Shown piece by piece: positions 17,996 through 30,826 of a stretch of DNA of 64,000 nucleotides (position 1 is its first letter; each line of letters starts with the position of its first letter). Under the pieces are notes generated by a model. It ran no database searches. It was not told the DNA's origin and saw only the letters and a program-made list of their open reading frames with translations. A program made the translations under genes and the position numbers. Source of the DNA: Salvelinus alpinus (taxonomy: Eukaryota; Chordata; Actinopteri; Salmoniformes; Salmonidae); contig NC_092091.1 in the NCBI RefSeq assembly GCF_045679555.1, positions 86,519,462 to 86,583,461 on the forward strand, read 5' to 3'.

Positions 17996-18311
17996 GACGG
18001 TACATATTTTAACAGCTAAACCAATTGTAGTTCTTTATCTTTGTGGATGTATTTCTGTATCTAACAATCTCTTTTAATTCAGGATTATTGGGGAAACAAA
18101 TAGGACTGAGACAGAGTGAGAAATTCACTCAGTGTGAACATATGTGAGCTCATCGTCATAAGTTTAGCAACACCATGGCAACGGCAACAGGAAGTCAGTG
18201 TGGGTTTCCTATGTACTATGTGAGTGTGTGTGCATATGATGATTGCATATGCATGCCGAGTCCTTTTTGTGTGGTTGTGGTTTACTCAGCTAGTGCTGCT
18301 GCTCTGTAGGG

Positions 18312-19050
18312 GAGGGGTTAAGGGGGGCCTGGTGTTTAGGTCTGAGGGGTTAAGGGGGGCCTGGTGTTTAGGTCTGAGGGGTTAAGGGGGGGCTGGTGTT
18401 TAGGACTGAGGGGTTAAGGGGGGCCTGGTGTTTAGGTCTGAGGGGTTAAGGGGGGCCTGGTGTTTAGGTCTGAGGGGTTAAGGGGGGCTGGTGTTTAGGT
18501 CTGAGGGGTTAAGGGGGCTGGTGTTTAGGTCTGAGGGGTTAAGGGGGCCTGGTGTTTAGGTCTGAGGGGTTAAGGGGGGCCTGGTGTTTAGGACTGAGGG
18601 GTTAAAGGGGTCTGGGTTTCAGGTCTGAGGGGTTAAGGGGGCCTGGTGTTTCAGGTCTGAGGGGAGGACTGAGGGGTTAAGGGGGCCTGAGTTTCAGGTC
18701 TGAGGAGTTAAGGGGGCCTGGTGTTTCAGGTCTGAGGCGAGGACTGAGGGGTTAAGAGGGCCTGTTGTTTAGGTTTGAGGGGTTAAGGGGGACCTGGTGT
18801 TTAGGTCTGAGGGGTTAAGGGGAACCTGGTGTTTCAGGTCTGAGGGGAGGACTGAGGGGTTAAGGGGGCCTGGGTTTCAGGTCTGAGGGGAGGACTGAGG
18901 GGTTAAGGGGGCCTGGGTTTCAGGTTTGAGGGGAGGACTGGGGGGTTAAGGGGGGCCTGAGTTTAGGTCTGAGGGGTTAAGGGGGGCCTGATGTTTAGGT
19001 CTGAGGGGTTAAGGGGGGCCTGGTGTTTCAGGACTGAGGGGTTAAGGGGG
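18312..19050 (+). repeat. G-rich minisatellite (second locus)
   Basis: Many units of 30-60 bp built from GGTCTGAGGGGTTAAGGGGG and CCTGGTGTTTA, related to 5,821-6,240. Short and long unit types alternate in the right half. Confidence 0.9.
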
Positions 19051-19065
19051 GCCGTTGCACAGACG

Positions 19066-19066
19066 G

Positions 19067-19144
<78 letters not shown>
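19066..19144 (+). repeat. (GT)n microsatellite
   Basis: About 39 uninterrupted GT dinucleotides near the centre of the B/C palindrome. Confidence 0.97.
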
Positions 19145-19146
<2 letters not shown>

Positions 19147-19564
19147 AGCGTTCGTGATCGTGCTTTTAGAAGTTTGTGTGTGCAAAATACTATGTGACAT
19201 TATTATTATGTAGTAATATGTAATATTTCTCCAGTATACGTGGTATAAGGTGTAGTATTAACAGTCTTTATGAGGGAATAGATACCAGATAGATACTTTA
19301 TGACGTGACTTTGAGTGAAACAACAGAGTCATTCAGCTGTATCAACACCTCTAAAACTCAAGTCATGAGGTGTGACTTCCTCATGTGGTGTGGGTCCATC
19401 TCAGTCTGTGTTCCACACCTGGAGTCTAACATTACCCATCAGACCTTGAGATGGACTAGTTCAAGTCAAGAGGTGTGAACTGTTAACATGAGAGGGCAGG
19501 GCAGTAGTTGTGATTGTATCCTTTATGGTTGTGTTTACCTGTTATACTAACTGATATCTGCATC
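19145..19564. other. spacer near the palindrome centre
   Basis: About 420 bp without repeats or a recognised gene, including a CTCAAGTCATGAGGTGTGAC and TTCAAGTCAAGAGGTGTGAA pair. Confidence 0.4.
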
Positions 19565-20190
19565 AGAGACCCAGCTACTCTGGTACTGTTACTGACAGAC
19601 CCAGCTACTCTGATACTGTTACTGACAGACCCAGCTACTCTGATACTGTTACTGACAGACCCAGCTACTCTGATACTGTTACTGACAGACCCAGCTACTC
19701 TGATACTGTTACTGACAGACCCAGCTACTCTGATACTGTTACTGACAGACCCAGCTACTCTGATACTGTTACTGACAGAGCCAGCTACTCTGATACTGTT
19801 ACTGACAGACCCAGCTACTCTGACACTGTTACTGACAGACCCAGCTACTCTGATACTGTTACTGACAGACCCAGCTACTCTGATACTGTTACTGACAGAC
19901 CCAGCTACTCTGACACTGTTACTGACAGACCCAGCTACTCTGATACTGTTACTGACAGACCCAGCTGCTCTGATACTGTTACTGACAGACCCAGCTACTC
20001 TGATACTGTTACTGACAGACCCAGCTACTCTGATACTGTTACTGACAGACCCAGCTACTCTGATACTGTTACTGACAGACCCAGCTACTCTGATACTGTT
20101 ACTGACAGAGCCAGCTACTCTGATACTGTTACTGACAGACCCAGCTACTCTGATACTGTTACTGACAGACCCAGCTACTCTGATACTGCT
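19565..20190 (+). repeat. 30-bp minisatellite
   Basis: About 20 nearly perfect units of CTGACAGACCCAGCTACTCT and GATACTGTTA. The ten-codon period leaves a 244-codon open frame that encodes only DPATLILLLT repeats. A single unit-like piece (CAGACCCAGCTACTCTCTGA) is present at 21,391 in the upstream region of receptor C, a plausible source. Confidence 0.95.
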
Positions 20191-21039
20191 CCTCAGACCT
20201 GAAACTCAGGCCCCCCTTAACCCCTCCCCTACAGAGCAGCAGCACTAGCTGAGTAAACCACAATCACACACACAGGACTATATATGATATATAATCATAT
20301 GTAGAAACACTTCCATATACACACACATATATATATATAAACACATGTACATACATTGACCACTACTAATGTTGATAAGTCTGATATTATGATGTTGACA
20401 TTACAGTATTCATATAAGAGCTAGTCACTGATTGGCTGAGAAGACACACTCAGTATACAGGAAAACCACACTTCCTGTTGCTTTTGCCATGCTGCTGTTT
20501 GTTAACTGTTGCCATGCTACTTTCTGTCTACCGTTGCCATGCTGCTGTTTGTTAACCGTTCCCATGCTGCTGTTTGTCTACCGTTGCCATGCTGCTGTTT
20601 GACTACCATTTGGCCTGAAGAAGAGAGGACATCCAAGTTATAAGTAGTTGTTCATCCATAGTGCTGCTATTCTCCTGATGATGAACTCATGTTTCACACT
20701 GAGTGCATTTCTCTCTCTGTCTATGTCCTATTTGTTTTCACACTAATCCTGAACAAAAAGAGATTAAGAACTACAATTGGCATAGCTGTTAAACTACAAC
20801 TTTACCATCACATCCTCTCCAGAGCATCATGGATATTGTAGTTTCTGCTTGTAGTTTCTAGCTGACTTTAATTCAGGGTGTCCTAGATTGGAAAGGCCTA
20901 GATGTTTGCTGGATAAATACTACATTTTGGGATTCCTGAAATAGTTCATGCAGATCAGGTTTTAAATGTTATAATTACTGGATGTTCATCATTTCATAAA
21001 TCAAACATTAATACTGGCAGGATACAGGTACAGACGCCA
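20191..21039. other. inner arm of the B/C inverted duplication (right)
   Basis: Reverse-complement match to 17,040-18,330 (for example CAGAGCAGCAGCACTAGCTG, and the block with GGAAGTGTGG) and to the 3' flank of receptor A at 5,530-5,830. A small GTTGCCATGCTGCTGTTTG repeat lies at 20,480-20,610. No gene is recognised. Confidence 0.55.
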
Positions 21040-21431
21040 ACCTTAGGTCTCTGTCTCAAGAGTCTTTTCCTTCAAGGGTCAAATGTGACACCAGAATGAG
21101 TGTTTGGTTCTTCATGTTGCAGTAGGTTGACTTGACCAGGTGCTACTAGTGTTGCTAACTAAGGTGAACACCTCAAAGCAAAATATTTTCCATTGACGTC
21201 ACGTTGGTGTGAAACCTGTTTACCTCGATGCCAGACCCTCCTCTTCCTGTCACAACATGGGTTTCCGAGAAAAGGACCACGAGCTGAAAACTTTCCACTC
21301 GATCGAACCAATCGCTGCTCGTATGTCCTTTCATGGTAAAGTACATCTAGTCATGAACACGGAAATACGCAGCAAAGACCTTGTTACTCACAGACCCAGC
21401 TACTCTCTGACAGTCACCATCAGATCACAAC
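21040..21431 (+). promoter_or_regulatory. upstream region of receptor C with a CRE
   Basis: Inverted counterpart of the receptor B upstream region. TGACGTCA lies at 21,194-21,201, 0.23 kb before the ATG, followed by the shared block with CGAACCAATCGCTGCTCGTA (contains a CCAAT box). Role inferred. Confidence 0.6.
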
Positions 21432-24400
21432 ATGGACAGGCTGTGTGTCACTCTGATTGCATTCTTATGTGAGTAACTTTTTTACTGGGCCTTATAGCTG
21501 GATGATAGATGATTTATTGATGTGGTTTTATGGTTGACCAGATTTGTTATCTTATTATTGTGATATTGTGATGACTGTGGTAAAGACATGATGTTTATAT
21601 TTTCATGTGGAGAAGTTTATGATGTCAAAGTGACATTCTGTTATTCATCCTGACACTGTTCCTCTGTTACCTGTAGGTGCTGTTTCCTCCAGTCAGTTCA
21701 TCCTAACACTGTTCCTCTGCTACCTGTAGGTGCTGTTTCCTCCAGTCAGTTCATCCTGACACTGTTCCTCTGCTACCTGTAGGTGCTGTTTCCTCCAGTC
21801 AGTTCATCCTAACACTGTTCCTCTGTTACCTGTAGGTGCTGTTTCCTCCAGTCAGTTCATCCTAACACTGTTCCTCTGTTACCTGTAGGTGCTGTTTCCT
21901 CCAGTCAGTTCATCCTAACACTGTTCCTCTGTTACCTGTAGGTGCTGTTTCCTCCAGTCAGTTCATCCTAACACTGTTCCTCTGATACATGTAGGTGCTG
22001 TTTCCTCCAGTCAGTTCATCCTAACACTGTTCCTCTGCTACCTGTAGGTGCTGTTTCCTCCAGTCAGTTCATCCTAACACTGTTCCTCTGTTACCTGTAG
22101 GTGCTGTTTCCTCCAGTCAGTTCATCCTAACACTGTTCCTCTGTTACCTGTAGGTGCTGTTTCCTCCAGTCAGGATGGGATCTCTGCAGCAGAGGTGGAG
22201 CTGAGAGTCAGACCAGGAGACAACATCACTCTCTACTGTGACTGTAGCATAACTACTGGAGTTTACATTATGTGGTATAGGAACTGTTCTCACAAGTACC
22301 AGCCTCCTCTTGTTATTTCAGCTAAGTTTTTAAGTAACAACCGTTTCCCTGGATATAATGGGTTATGGAACCCCTCTAACAAGTCCCATGATCTACTGAT
22401 TGAGAACATCACTGAATCTGACCTGGGACTCTACTACTGTGGGACTAAGGAGAACACGGTAGTGGATGATGGAGGTAAAGGAGGAATTAAACAGAAAGAG
22501 TTGTACCACTATGGAAACATCACCACTAGGATTTCACTTGGTAAGAACAGTTATTATTCTGTCTTCATCTTCTGGCTGTATCTTTAGTATTATTAATATT
22601 GTATTAGTATTGGTGTGTCTGGTTTCCTTGAATGAGAGGATGTTGAGTTGTGAGGAACACCAAAGAAAATGTATCTTATTTTGAATTAATAATTCGAGGT
22701 TGATCAAGTGCATCAAATGTCTCCTCAAATTCATGTTTAAACAAACAAGACTATCAATAGATTATTGAGAAGATCTTGATTGTTTCTAATAGTTTAGTTC
22801 TGTTTGTGTTTAATGTTTTGTCCAGACATCAGTCCTCCTGAGTCCTCCTCCTCCCCTGATGTAGACTGTGGTCTGTGTTGGATGTTGCTGTTCAGTCTGT
22901 GTCCTGTGTCTGCTCTCCTCTCCTCTCTCCTCTCCTCCACCTGTGTCTACTCCTTCTGCAGAACAACAGGTAAACTGACTGCATTATTCATAACAGTATG
23001 TGCTCTTTCACTCTTTTATAGTATGAACTCATTCAGTTTGTTGATGTGATGGATTTTAATTCAACCTTGAATATGAATATTCCTGTCAGCTGTTCTGCGC
23101 ATGCGCTGAGAACGCGTCCTGTAATAACGTTGAACTGATAAAAGACGTTTGTGACGTCGTCCTCGGAGAGCGAGGCTCAGTGCCCATGGAAGAGGAGATG
23201 GGTATTTTGTTTCAGTGAATCTCATATTTAGAAACTTAAAAACATACAAAAATAGTTTCCCCCCCAATTAGTTGAATTTTATTAAGCAACAAGCTTACCC
23301 TCCCCTTAATCAAGGCTGGTTTAGCAGCGTCGCGTACGTGCCTCTTTTTATCATGGCCATTAGCCAAAAGTAGCCTATGAACAAAGGGGTTTTAAATGGT
23401 TTACTGAGAGTGCTTTGAAATATGTTGGAGGTTTTTGCCGTCACAATTCACATACCTGCTTTTTTCACTTGTTCGAGTAGACTATCCATCCCCGTTTTAA
23501 AAGAGCGCCCCTCGTCCGACAACCAAAGACAAGCTCCGCTCCTCCAATCTATTCAGTCTTCCGAATAGCCTAATGCCATTTAGACTGCGGACTTTTTGGA
23601 GAATATGCGTTATGAATGTTACGCGTAAAGACATATAGACCTACGTGTGTAAACACAGTGGAGGAAGTACAAATGTGATCTGTTGCATGGTTCCATGATG
23701 TTTATGAGACAATACTTTACGAGGAGCAATTATGGTTCCTGTAACTGTATTTAGAAATAGCTTGTTTATAACAAGTTGCTGTGTCATTTCTGTTAGAATT
23801 TGATTCGAATTATACTCTCTTATCAATTGCTTAGGTCTTATCAATTGCTTAGGTCTTATCAATAGTTTAGTGAATTGATTCTAGATAATTGACTACCTCT
23901 GGCATGTCCATGTCCAGACTGCATTTTATCAGTAGCCCCCTATATCAGTGTGAATGCTATAGTCGATGTTTAACAATGTATTTCCGTATTAAAAGTGATG
24001 CATTTAGAACAAAGTTCAACACATTTGGGCTCCCGAGTGGCGCAGCGGTCTAAAGGCACTGCATTTCAGTGCAAGAGGCGTCACTACAGTCCCTGTAGTT
24101 CGAATCCAGGCTGCATCACATCTGGCTGTGATTGGGAGTTCCGTAGGGCGGCGCACAATTGGCCCAGCGTCGTCCGGGTTTTGGCTAGTGTAGGCAGTCA
24201 TTGTAAAGAATTTGTTCTTAACTGACTTGCCTAGTTAAATAATATAATGGTTAAATAAATAAAAATATGGAGCAGGCTATTTAATGAACTACGCTGTAAA
24301 GGACTGACATTGGAATTGGAGTTGATGACAGCTGAATACATAAAAGGCTGTAAATACACAACTTGAAGAAACCACATATTTAGCCATGGAGCACTTTTTG

Positions 24401-25178
24401 ATTGGCCAGTAAGTGACCAGGCCTGGACACACCCACAACATGTTTATTCATCAAAACCCAGCCCTTTTGCGCCACTGCCAGTTATTGCGGTTGTGAAAAT
24501 AGCAAAAATATTTCTGATAAACGCAGGAAAATATAATGCTACCATCAGCGCTAAGATTTAACATTGCGTTACGTTTCGTTTTTAAAATAAAGCCATTAAA
24601 GTTAGTATGTGTCCTTTTAAGTAGTTAGTTTGAATAATGCCAATCTCTACTCTACAGCTCCAACTGAGACTCAGGTTTCTCCGATCAGGACCACCACCAG
24701 GGGAAGTGACAGCAGAGAGGTACTGTATATGAACAGTCAAAATGGGTGTTGTAGTTCTATAACAGGCATGGTATCTTGTTTTGTAGTCCACATTTTTTTG
24801 TAATCCAGTGTTATAGAGCCCCACAGTGGAGGTGTCCTAATACCCATAAAACCTAGTGGTCAAACAGGGAAATGGTTCCAATCGTTTTTCCACCATTCAT
24901 TTTTCCTATAGGGAATTTTACAAACACATAAAATAAGAGGTTGTGTTTCGTGTAGGCTTACCCTGGCGTGACGTTTTGATAACCGTGTAAATCTCTCTCG
25001 GACAAGGTGACTTTTACAGTAACATATTATTTATAAAATCTCTCTCTCTCAGGAGGAAGGAGATCTGTGTTACGCCTCATTGGATATCCGTCAGGGACAG
25101 AGGAGACCAAAGAAGAAGAAGAGAGTCCAGAACTCTGACTTCAGTACCTACTCAGCCATCAATACCAGCAGAGTGTGA
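21432..25178 (+). CDS. receptor C: intact ITIM-bearing Ig-superfamily receptor
   Basis: Five coding exons with consistent phases encode 251 residues: signal peptide 21,432-21,468 (MDRLCVTLIAFL), V-type Ig domain 22,154-22,540, stalk and membrane 22,826-22,969, linker 24,658-24,719, tail 25,053-25,178. Ig hallmarks are Cys41, Trp53 and Asp102-Leu-Gly-Leu-Tyr-Tyr-Cys108; an extra Cys57 follows WYRN. The membrane segment (about 158-182) has no charged residue. The tail has ITIM-like motifs LCYASL (Tyr217) and STYSAI (Tyr243) on either side of a lysine-rich stretch, so it probably recruits SHP-type phosphatases and inhibits leukocyte activation. It shares a mirrored upstream region with receptor B. 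Known fish families with similar layout are NITRs, DICPs and CD300-like proteins; I cannot choose between them. Confidence 0.88.
21660..22153 (+). repeat. 53-bp array of V-exon splice acceptors, receptor C
   Basis: About nine units directly before the V exon, each with GTGCTGTTTCCTCCAGTCAG, the tract CACTGTTCCTCTGCTACC and TGTAG. Unit starts are 53 bp apart (for example 21,677 and 21,730). Confidence 0.95.
22970..24657. other. intron 3 of receptor C
   Basis: No other gene is recognised. The intron carries a SINE at 24,028-24,245 and a short CTTATCAATTGCTTAGGT direct repeat near 23,820-23,860. Confidence 0.6.
24028..24245 (+). mobile_element. tRNA-derived salmonid SINE
   Basis: Head GGGCTCCCGAGTGGCGCAGC, box-B-like GTTCGAATCCAGGC, middle GGCGCACAATTGGCCCAGCG, and tail GTTCTTAACTGACTTGCCTA then GTTAAATAA. 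This is the HpaI/SmaI-type salmonid SINE; the subfamily is not assigned. Confidence 0.9.
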
Positions 25179-25886
25179 GACCTATACCATCCATCAATAC
25201 CAGCAGAGTGTGAGACCTATACCAGCCATCAATACCAGCAGAGTGTGAGACCTATACCATCCATCAATACCAGCAGAGTGAGACCTATACCAGCCATCAA
25301 TACCAGCAGAGTGTGAGACCTATACCAGCCATCAATACCAGCAGAGTGTGAGACCTATACCAGCCATCAATACCAGCAGAGTTTGAGACCTTTACCATCC
25401 ATCAATACCAGCAGAGTGTGATCTATACCAGCCATCAATACCATCAGAGTGTGACCTATACCATCAGTCAATACCAGCAGTGTGAGACCTATACCAGCCA
25501 TCAATACCAGCAGAGTGTGAGACCTATACCAACCATCAATACCAGCAGAGTGAGACCTATACCATCCATCAATACCAGCAGAGTGAGACCTATACCAGCC
25601 ATCAATATCAACAGTGTGTGAGACCTATACCATCCATCAATACCAGCAGTGTGAGACCTATACCACCCATCAATACCAGCAGAGTGTGACCTATACCAGC
25701 CATCAATACCAGCAGAGTGAGAGACTTATACCAGCCATCAATACCAGCAGTGTGAGACCTATACCACCCATCAATACCAGCAGAGTGAGATCTATACCAG
25801 CCATCAATACCAGCAGAGTGTGAGACCTATACCAACCGTCAATACCAGCAGAGTGAGACCTATACCAGCCATCAATACCATCCATC
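25170..25886 (+). repeat. ITIM-derived 33-bp minisatellite, array 3
   Basis: About 21 units that continue without spacer from the last codons of receptor C. This is the shortest of the three gene-linked arrays. Confidence 0.94.
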
Positions 25887-27826
25887 ATATGATAGGTCAG
25901 AGTTAGATAGACCTATACACACATTACAGCATTAGTTGTGAGGACAAAGTTTTTCATTCTTAATTTTTCTCTGGAATATTTTAAACTTCCAATCTCTCTC
26001 TCAATGCATGAAAATGAGACCTGAGACCTGAGTCCTTAAAAAAAGAAATTTTTGTGTTTTTTACATTTTTCTTTACCCTTTTGGTTTTTGGTTTATAATA
26101 TTGATAACATTATGGATTTTTAAAGGTGGAATCCTTAATGGTGAAACCACCACATCTAATATTACAACAACAAAGAAGTTAATGTAAACAACAAACAACA
26201 GTTTTTTCCCTGTGATGTCATTGTACGTGCGATGGAACAGCAGAATATGTACTGCATTTTGTTCCCGCTGCTCAACACAACTCACCTACCTTTCCTCCAC
26301 AAAACAAAAAACAATAACAAACGTGAGGACAGTGGCGCTGTTTCCCCTGACGCGGATTCCATTTTTCAAGTGTTGTTTTTAACCCTAAAAAGTTTCAATA
26401 TTTTAGGGGCATAAAAGCGGGGGTCATTTTGGACCCCAAATTAGTAATTATTGCAAAGGGACGTCAAGCACCTACACTTTGTATTGAATGAACCTTTTGT
26501 AACACAAGTAAATGGTTTCAATTCCCCCAAAATAAGCAATTTAAAAATATATATATATTCTAGTCTAATTTGATGTTTCAAAATATACGTTTTTTGTATG
26601 TTTTTCATGTTTTGAACATATATTTTGATAAATTTCATCCCTAGTCACTTGTTATGAACATTTGTCTGTTATTCATTCAACATTTTGTGTTTCTGTAGTA
26701 CTCAAAGGCTGACACACCGGTACGACCTAATATGGCCACCGATATAGGCGTTATGTGCGCCAGAATAAAGGAAACACCAACACAAAGTGTTTTAATAGGG
26801 CGTATATGATTTAAATAGTTGTTATGCTCCTCAAACCATTCAGTAGTCAATGCTTTCAGTAGACTTCGTATTCCTCATTTACTCACATGTTTCCATTATT
26901 TTGGCAGTCACCAGTACCAAATGTGGTGCTTTTATCACAAACTGTAGAGGTGATTTTCTTCTTAGTCTGAAGAAGAAGAAAAAATGTGCTAAAAAGTGTA
27001 GCTGCACCACTAGTAGATAAAAGAGAGATTATTTTACATTCCTCCATAACAACAACAGAAATCATCAGGTAAATTGTGTTTGTCGTTAACTAGGTGCTTG
27101 ACAAAGTTCTACAATTTTAGAAGGATAAAAATAAATAAAATGGGTTCGAAATTCGGAAATATTTTTACCCATTGGGCTCAAAATTGAGACCTGTTGGCAC
27201 TTTTTGGGTTAAACTCAGGGAATATGATTAAATAGCTCTTGTTATAGTTTTAAATGTAACTGTTGTTATTTCATTGGAATCATTTTTTATAGTGTATTGA
27301 TGTTTTAATTTCACACTGAATAAACATTGATTTCATTAGATTTAATTAAAAATGTTATTATTTCACTGCTTGTCCTATGTTCTCTTCCACTTCCAGGTCA
27401 TGCCTATCAGTCTTGCAACCAATCAGAGAGGTTGGTGTTAAGGGGTGTGGAGGGTGTGGCTAGATATAAACAGGGTGTGTCTTGGATGCCCAGAAGGTGT
27501 GGCTTGAGAGGAAGACATGGTCATGCTATTCAGGTAGACAAATGCTCCAGCAACCTTTCAGAGGTTTCTATTTGAGCGTGTGGCTAAGAGACTAGGGGCG
27601 TGTCTTGAGGCAAAGCGGTGTCTTTTGAACATTAAGGGGATGTGGTTTAGATACTAAGGGGTGTGTTTTGGAGGAAAATGAGGGCGGGATGGATGCTGAA
27701 AGGGTGTGACTTTAGAGGAAGACAGATGTTGAACAGAATCCCAGCAGTTTCCATGGTTTCATACAAACACCTTGCCTTTGGTTAAAGTTTACTGAAAGTA
27801 GCTCAGTAAAGCTTTCAACCACATTT
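25887..27826. other. 3' flank of receptor C, AT-rich, outer inverted-repeat arm
   Basis: No gene is recognised. From about 27,400 to 27,830 it matches 6,890-8,000 in reverse complement (CAGCAGTTTCCATGGTTTCA). Phrases such as GGGGGTCATTTTGGACCCC near 26,420 look like a degenerate palindromic repeat of unknown type. Confidence 0.5.
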
Positions 27827-28795
27827 ACATGTTGTGTTTTACCTCATCAACCAGTACGATGGCTGGGACTTCCAGTTTTACATGTTGTGTTTTAACTCAT
27901 CAACCAGTACGATGGCAGGGACTTCCAGTTTTACATGTTGTGTTTTAACTCATCAACCAGTACGATGGCTGGGACTTCCAGTTTTACATGTTGTGTTTTA
28001 CCTCATCAACCAGTACGATGGCTGTGACTTCCAGTTTTACATGTTGTGTTTTAACTCATCAACCAGTACGATGGCTGGGACTTCCAGTTTTACATGTTGT
28101 GTTTTAACTCATCAACCAGTACGATGGCTGGGACTTCCAGTTTTACATGTTGTGTTTTAACTCATCAACCAGTACGATGGCTGGGACTTCCAGTTTTACA
28201 TGTTGTGTTTTAACTCATCAACCAGTACGATGGCTGGGACTTCCAGTTTTACATGTTGTGTTTTAACTCATCAACCAGTACGATGGCTGGGACTTCCAGT
28301 TTTACATGTTGTGTTTTAACTCATCAACCAGTACAATGGCTGGGACTTCCAGTTTTACATGTTGTGTTTTACCTCATCAACCAGTACGATGGCTGGGACT
28401 TCCAGTTTTACATGTTGTGTTTTAACTCATCAACCAGTACGATGGCTGGGACTTCCAGTTTTACATGTTGTGTTTTACCTCATCAACCAGTACGATGGCT
28501 GGGACTTCCAGTTTTACATGTTGTGTTTTAACTCATCAACCAGTACGATGGCTGGGACTTCCAGTTTTACATGTTGTGTTTTACCTCATCAACCAGTACG
28601 ATGGCTGGGACTTCCAGTTTTACATGTTGTGTTTTAACTCATCAACCAGTACGATGGCTGGGACTTCCAGTTTTACATGTTGTGTTTTAACTCATCAACC
28701 AGTACGATGGCTGGGACTTCCAGTTTTACATGTTGTGTTTTAACTCATCAACCAGTACGATGGCTGGGACTTCCAGTTTTACATGTTGTGTTTTG
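27827..28795 (+). repeat. 53-bp minisatellite (TACGATGGCTGGGACTTCC type)
   Basis: About 18 nearly identical units (GTACGATGGCTGGGACTTCC, AGTTTTACATGTTGTGTTTT, AACTCATCAACCA). Frames recur every 106 bp; they are artefacts. Confidence 0.95.
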
Positions 28796-28843
28796 TTGTT
28801 TTAATTAAAATCAGGATCCTGTGGGAAGATGAAGGAAAATAAC
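28796..28843 (+). pseudogene. remnant of a receptor D-type last exon
   Basis: The sequence before the next array (TTTTAATTAAAATCAG, then GATCCTGTGGGAAGATGAAG, then GAAAATAACCAGAGACCAG) parallels the acceptor, last exon and start of the array of receptor D at 34,490-34,545. No upstream receptor exons are found, so a deleted copy is inferred. Confidence 0.5.
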
Positions 28844-29552
28844 CAGAGACCAGTCATTCTCTATGACATAACTGTAGTTGCTACGTCCCCTGAGAGACCA
28901 GAGACCAGTCATTCTCCATGACAACTGTAGTTGCTACGTCCCCTGAGAGACCAGAGACCAGTCATTCTCCATGACAACTGTAGTTGCTCTGTCCCCTGAG
29001 AGACCAGAGACCAGTCATTCTCCATGACAACTGTAGTTGATACGTCCCCTGAGAGACCAGAGACCAGTCATTCTCCATGACAACTGTAGTTGCTACGTCC
29101 CCTGAGAGACCAGAGACCAGTCATTCTCCATGACAACTGTAGTTGCTACGTCCCCTGAGAGACCAGAGACCAGTCATTCTCCATGACAACTGTAGTTGCT
29201 ACGTCCCCTGAGAGACCAGAGACCAGTCATTCTCCATGACAACTGTAGTTGCTACGTCCCCTGAGAGACCAGAGACCAGTCATTCTCCATGACAACTGTA
29301 GTCGCTCTGTCCCCTGAGAGACCAGAGACCAGTCATTCTCCATGACAACTGTAGTCGCTCTGTCCCCTGAGAGACCAGAGGCCAGTCATTCTCCATGACA
29401 ACTGTAGTCGCTCTGTCCCCTGAGAGACCAGAGACCAGTCATTCTCCATGACAACTGTAGTTGCTACGTCCCCTGAGAGACCAGAGGCCAGTCATTCTCC
29501 ATGACAACTGTAGTCGCTCTGTCCCCTGAGAGACCAGAGGCCAGTCATTCTC
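28844..29552 (+). repeat. 53-bp minisatellite of receptor D 3' type, block 1
   Basis: About 13 units of TGAGAGACCAGAGACCAGTC, ATTCTCCATGACAACTGTAG, TTGCTACGTCCCC. The same unit follows the stop codon of receptor D. Confidence 0.95.
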
Positions 29553-29562
29553 AATTATTTTA

Positions 29563-30086
29563 TTGGTCCATTTAGCCAGGCAAGCTCAATCAAGCACCAA
29601 TTTAAGTATTTGAAATGATTTCAAATAGTATTTGAACCCATGTCTCTTCAGACCACATACAGTATAGGTGGCGATTGGTGCTCGATGATGTCCCACTGAA
29701 GACAACGTGTTTAAGTTGCTATCTGGTTGTCTGACCCTCCATACATTCCCTTTAATACTACTTCTACTGGGGACATTGAATGGTATTGATGCACTGTCTC
29801 ATCTTATCACTTGCTAAGACCAAACAGGTCATAGAGTCAGTGGAAACAGTTGTGGTTTTCTGCAAGCCTCCTACGCCTCCAGCCTCCAGCCTCCAGCCTC
29901 CAGCCTCCTACACCTCCAGCCTCCTACGCCTCCAGCCTCCTACACCTCCAGCCTCCTACGCCTCCAGCCTCCAGCCTCCAGCCTCCAGCCTCCAGCCTCC
30001 AGCCTCGAGCCTCCAGCCCACACTGAGCAGCAGCAGAGCTGAATCAACCACAGACTCACCTAAGCATGCACTTTGCACACACACGT

Positions 30087-30118
<32 letters not shown>
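29563..30118 (+). repeat. inverted repeat, left arm
   Basis: Reverse-complement match to 31,508-31,942, ending in (GCAG)n. The arm contains a CCTCCAG-type array at about 29,870-30,015 that is longer than in the other arm. No gene. Confidence 0.85.
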
Positions 30119-30120
<2 letters not shown>

Positions 30121-30826
30121 TTACTACGTCCCCTGAGAGACCAGAGACCAGTCATCTCCATGACAACTGTAGTTGCTCTGTCCCCTGAGAGACCAGAGAC
30201 CAGTCATCTCCATGACAACTGTAGTTGCTCTGTCCCCTGAGAGACCAGAGACCAGTCATCTCCATGACAACTGTAGTTGCTACGTCCCCTGAGAGACCAG
30301 AGACCAGTCATTCTCCATGACAACTGTAGTTGCTCTGTCCCCTGAGAGACCAGAGACCAGTCATCTCCATGACAACTGTAGTTGCTCTGTCCCCTGAGAG
30401 ACCAGAGACCAGTCATCTCCATGACAACTGTAGTTGCTCTGTCCCCTGAGAGACCAGTCATCTCCATGACAACTGTAGTTGCTACGTCCCCTGAGAGACC
30501 AGAGACCAGTCATTCTCCATGACAACTGTAGTTGCTCTGTCCCCTGAGAGACCAGAGACCAGTCATCTCCATGACAACTGTAGTTGCTCTGTCCCCTGAG
30601 AGACCAGAGACCAGTCATCTCCATGACAACTGTAGTTGCTCTGTCCCCTGAGAGACCAGAGACCAGTCATCTCCATGACAACTGTAGTTGCTACGTCCCC
30701 TGAGAGACCAGAGACCAGTCATTCTCCATGACAACTGTAGTTGCTCTGTCCCCTGAGAGACCAGAGACCAGTCATCTCCATGACAACTGTAGTTGCTCTG
30801 TCCCCTGAGAGACCAGAGACCAGTCA
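30119..30826 (+). repeat. 53-bp minisatellite of receptor D 3' type, block 2
   Basis: About 13 units, many 1 bp shorter (GTCATCTCC instead of GTCATTCTCC), lying inside the loop of the inverted repeat. Confidence 0.94.

Noticed and set aside
19514-20248. 244-codon open frame with DPATLILLLT repeats
   Set aside because: It is produced by a 30-bp minisatellite; no start context, splice sites or flanking domain support a gene.
21209-21472. 87-codon frame containing the receptor C start codon in another frame
   Set aside because: The matching upstream region of receptor B does not keep this frame, and the MDRLCVTL signal peptide at 21,432 explains the exon.
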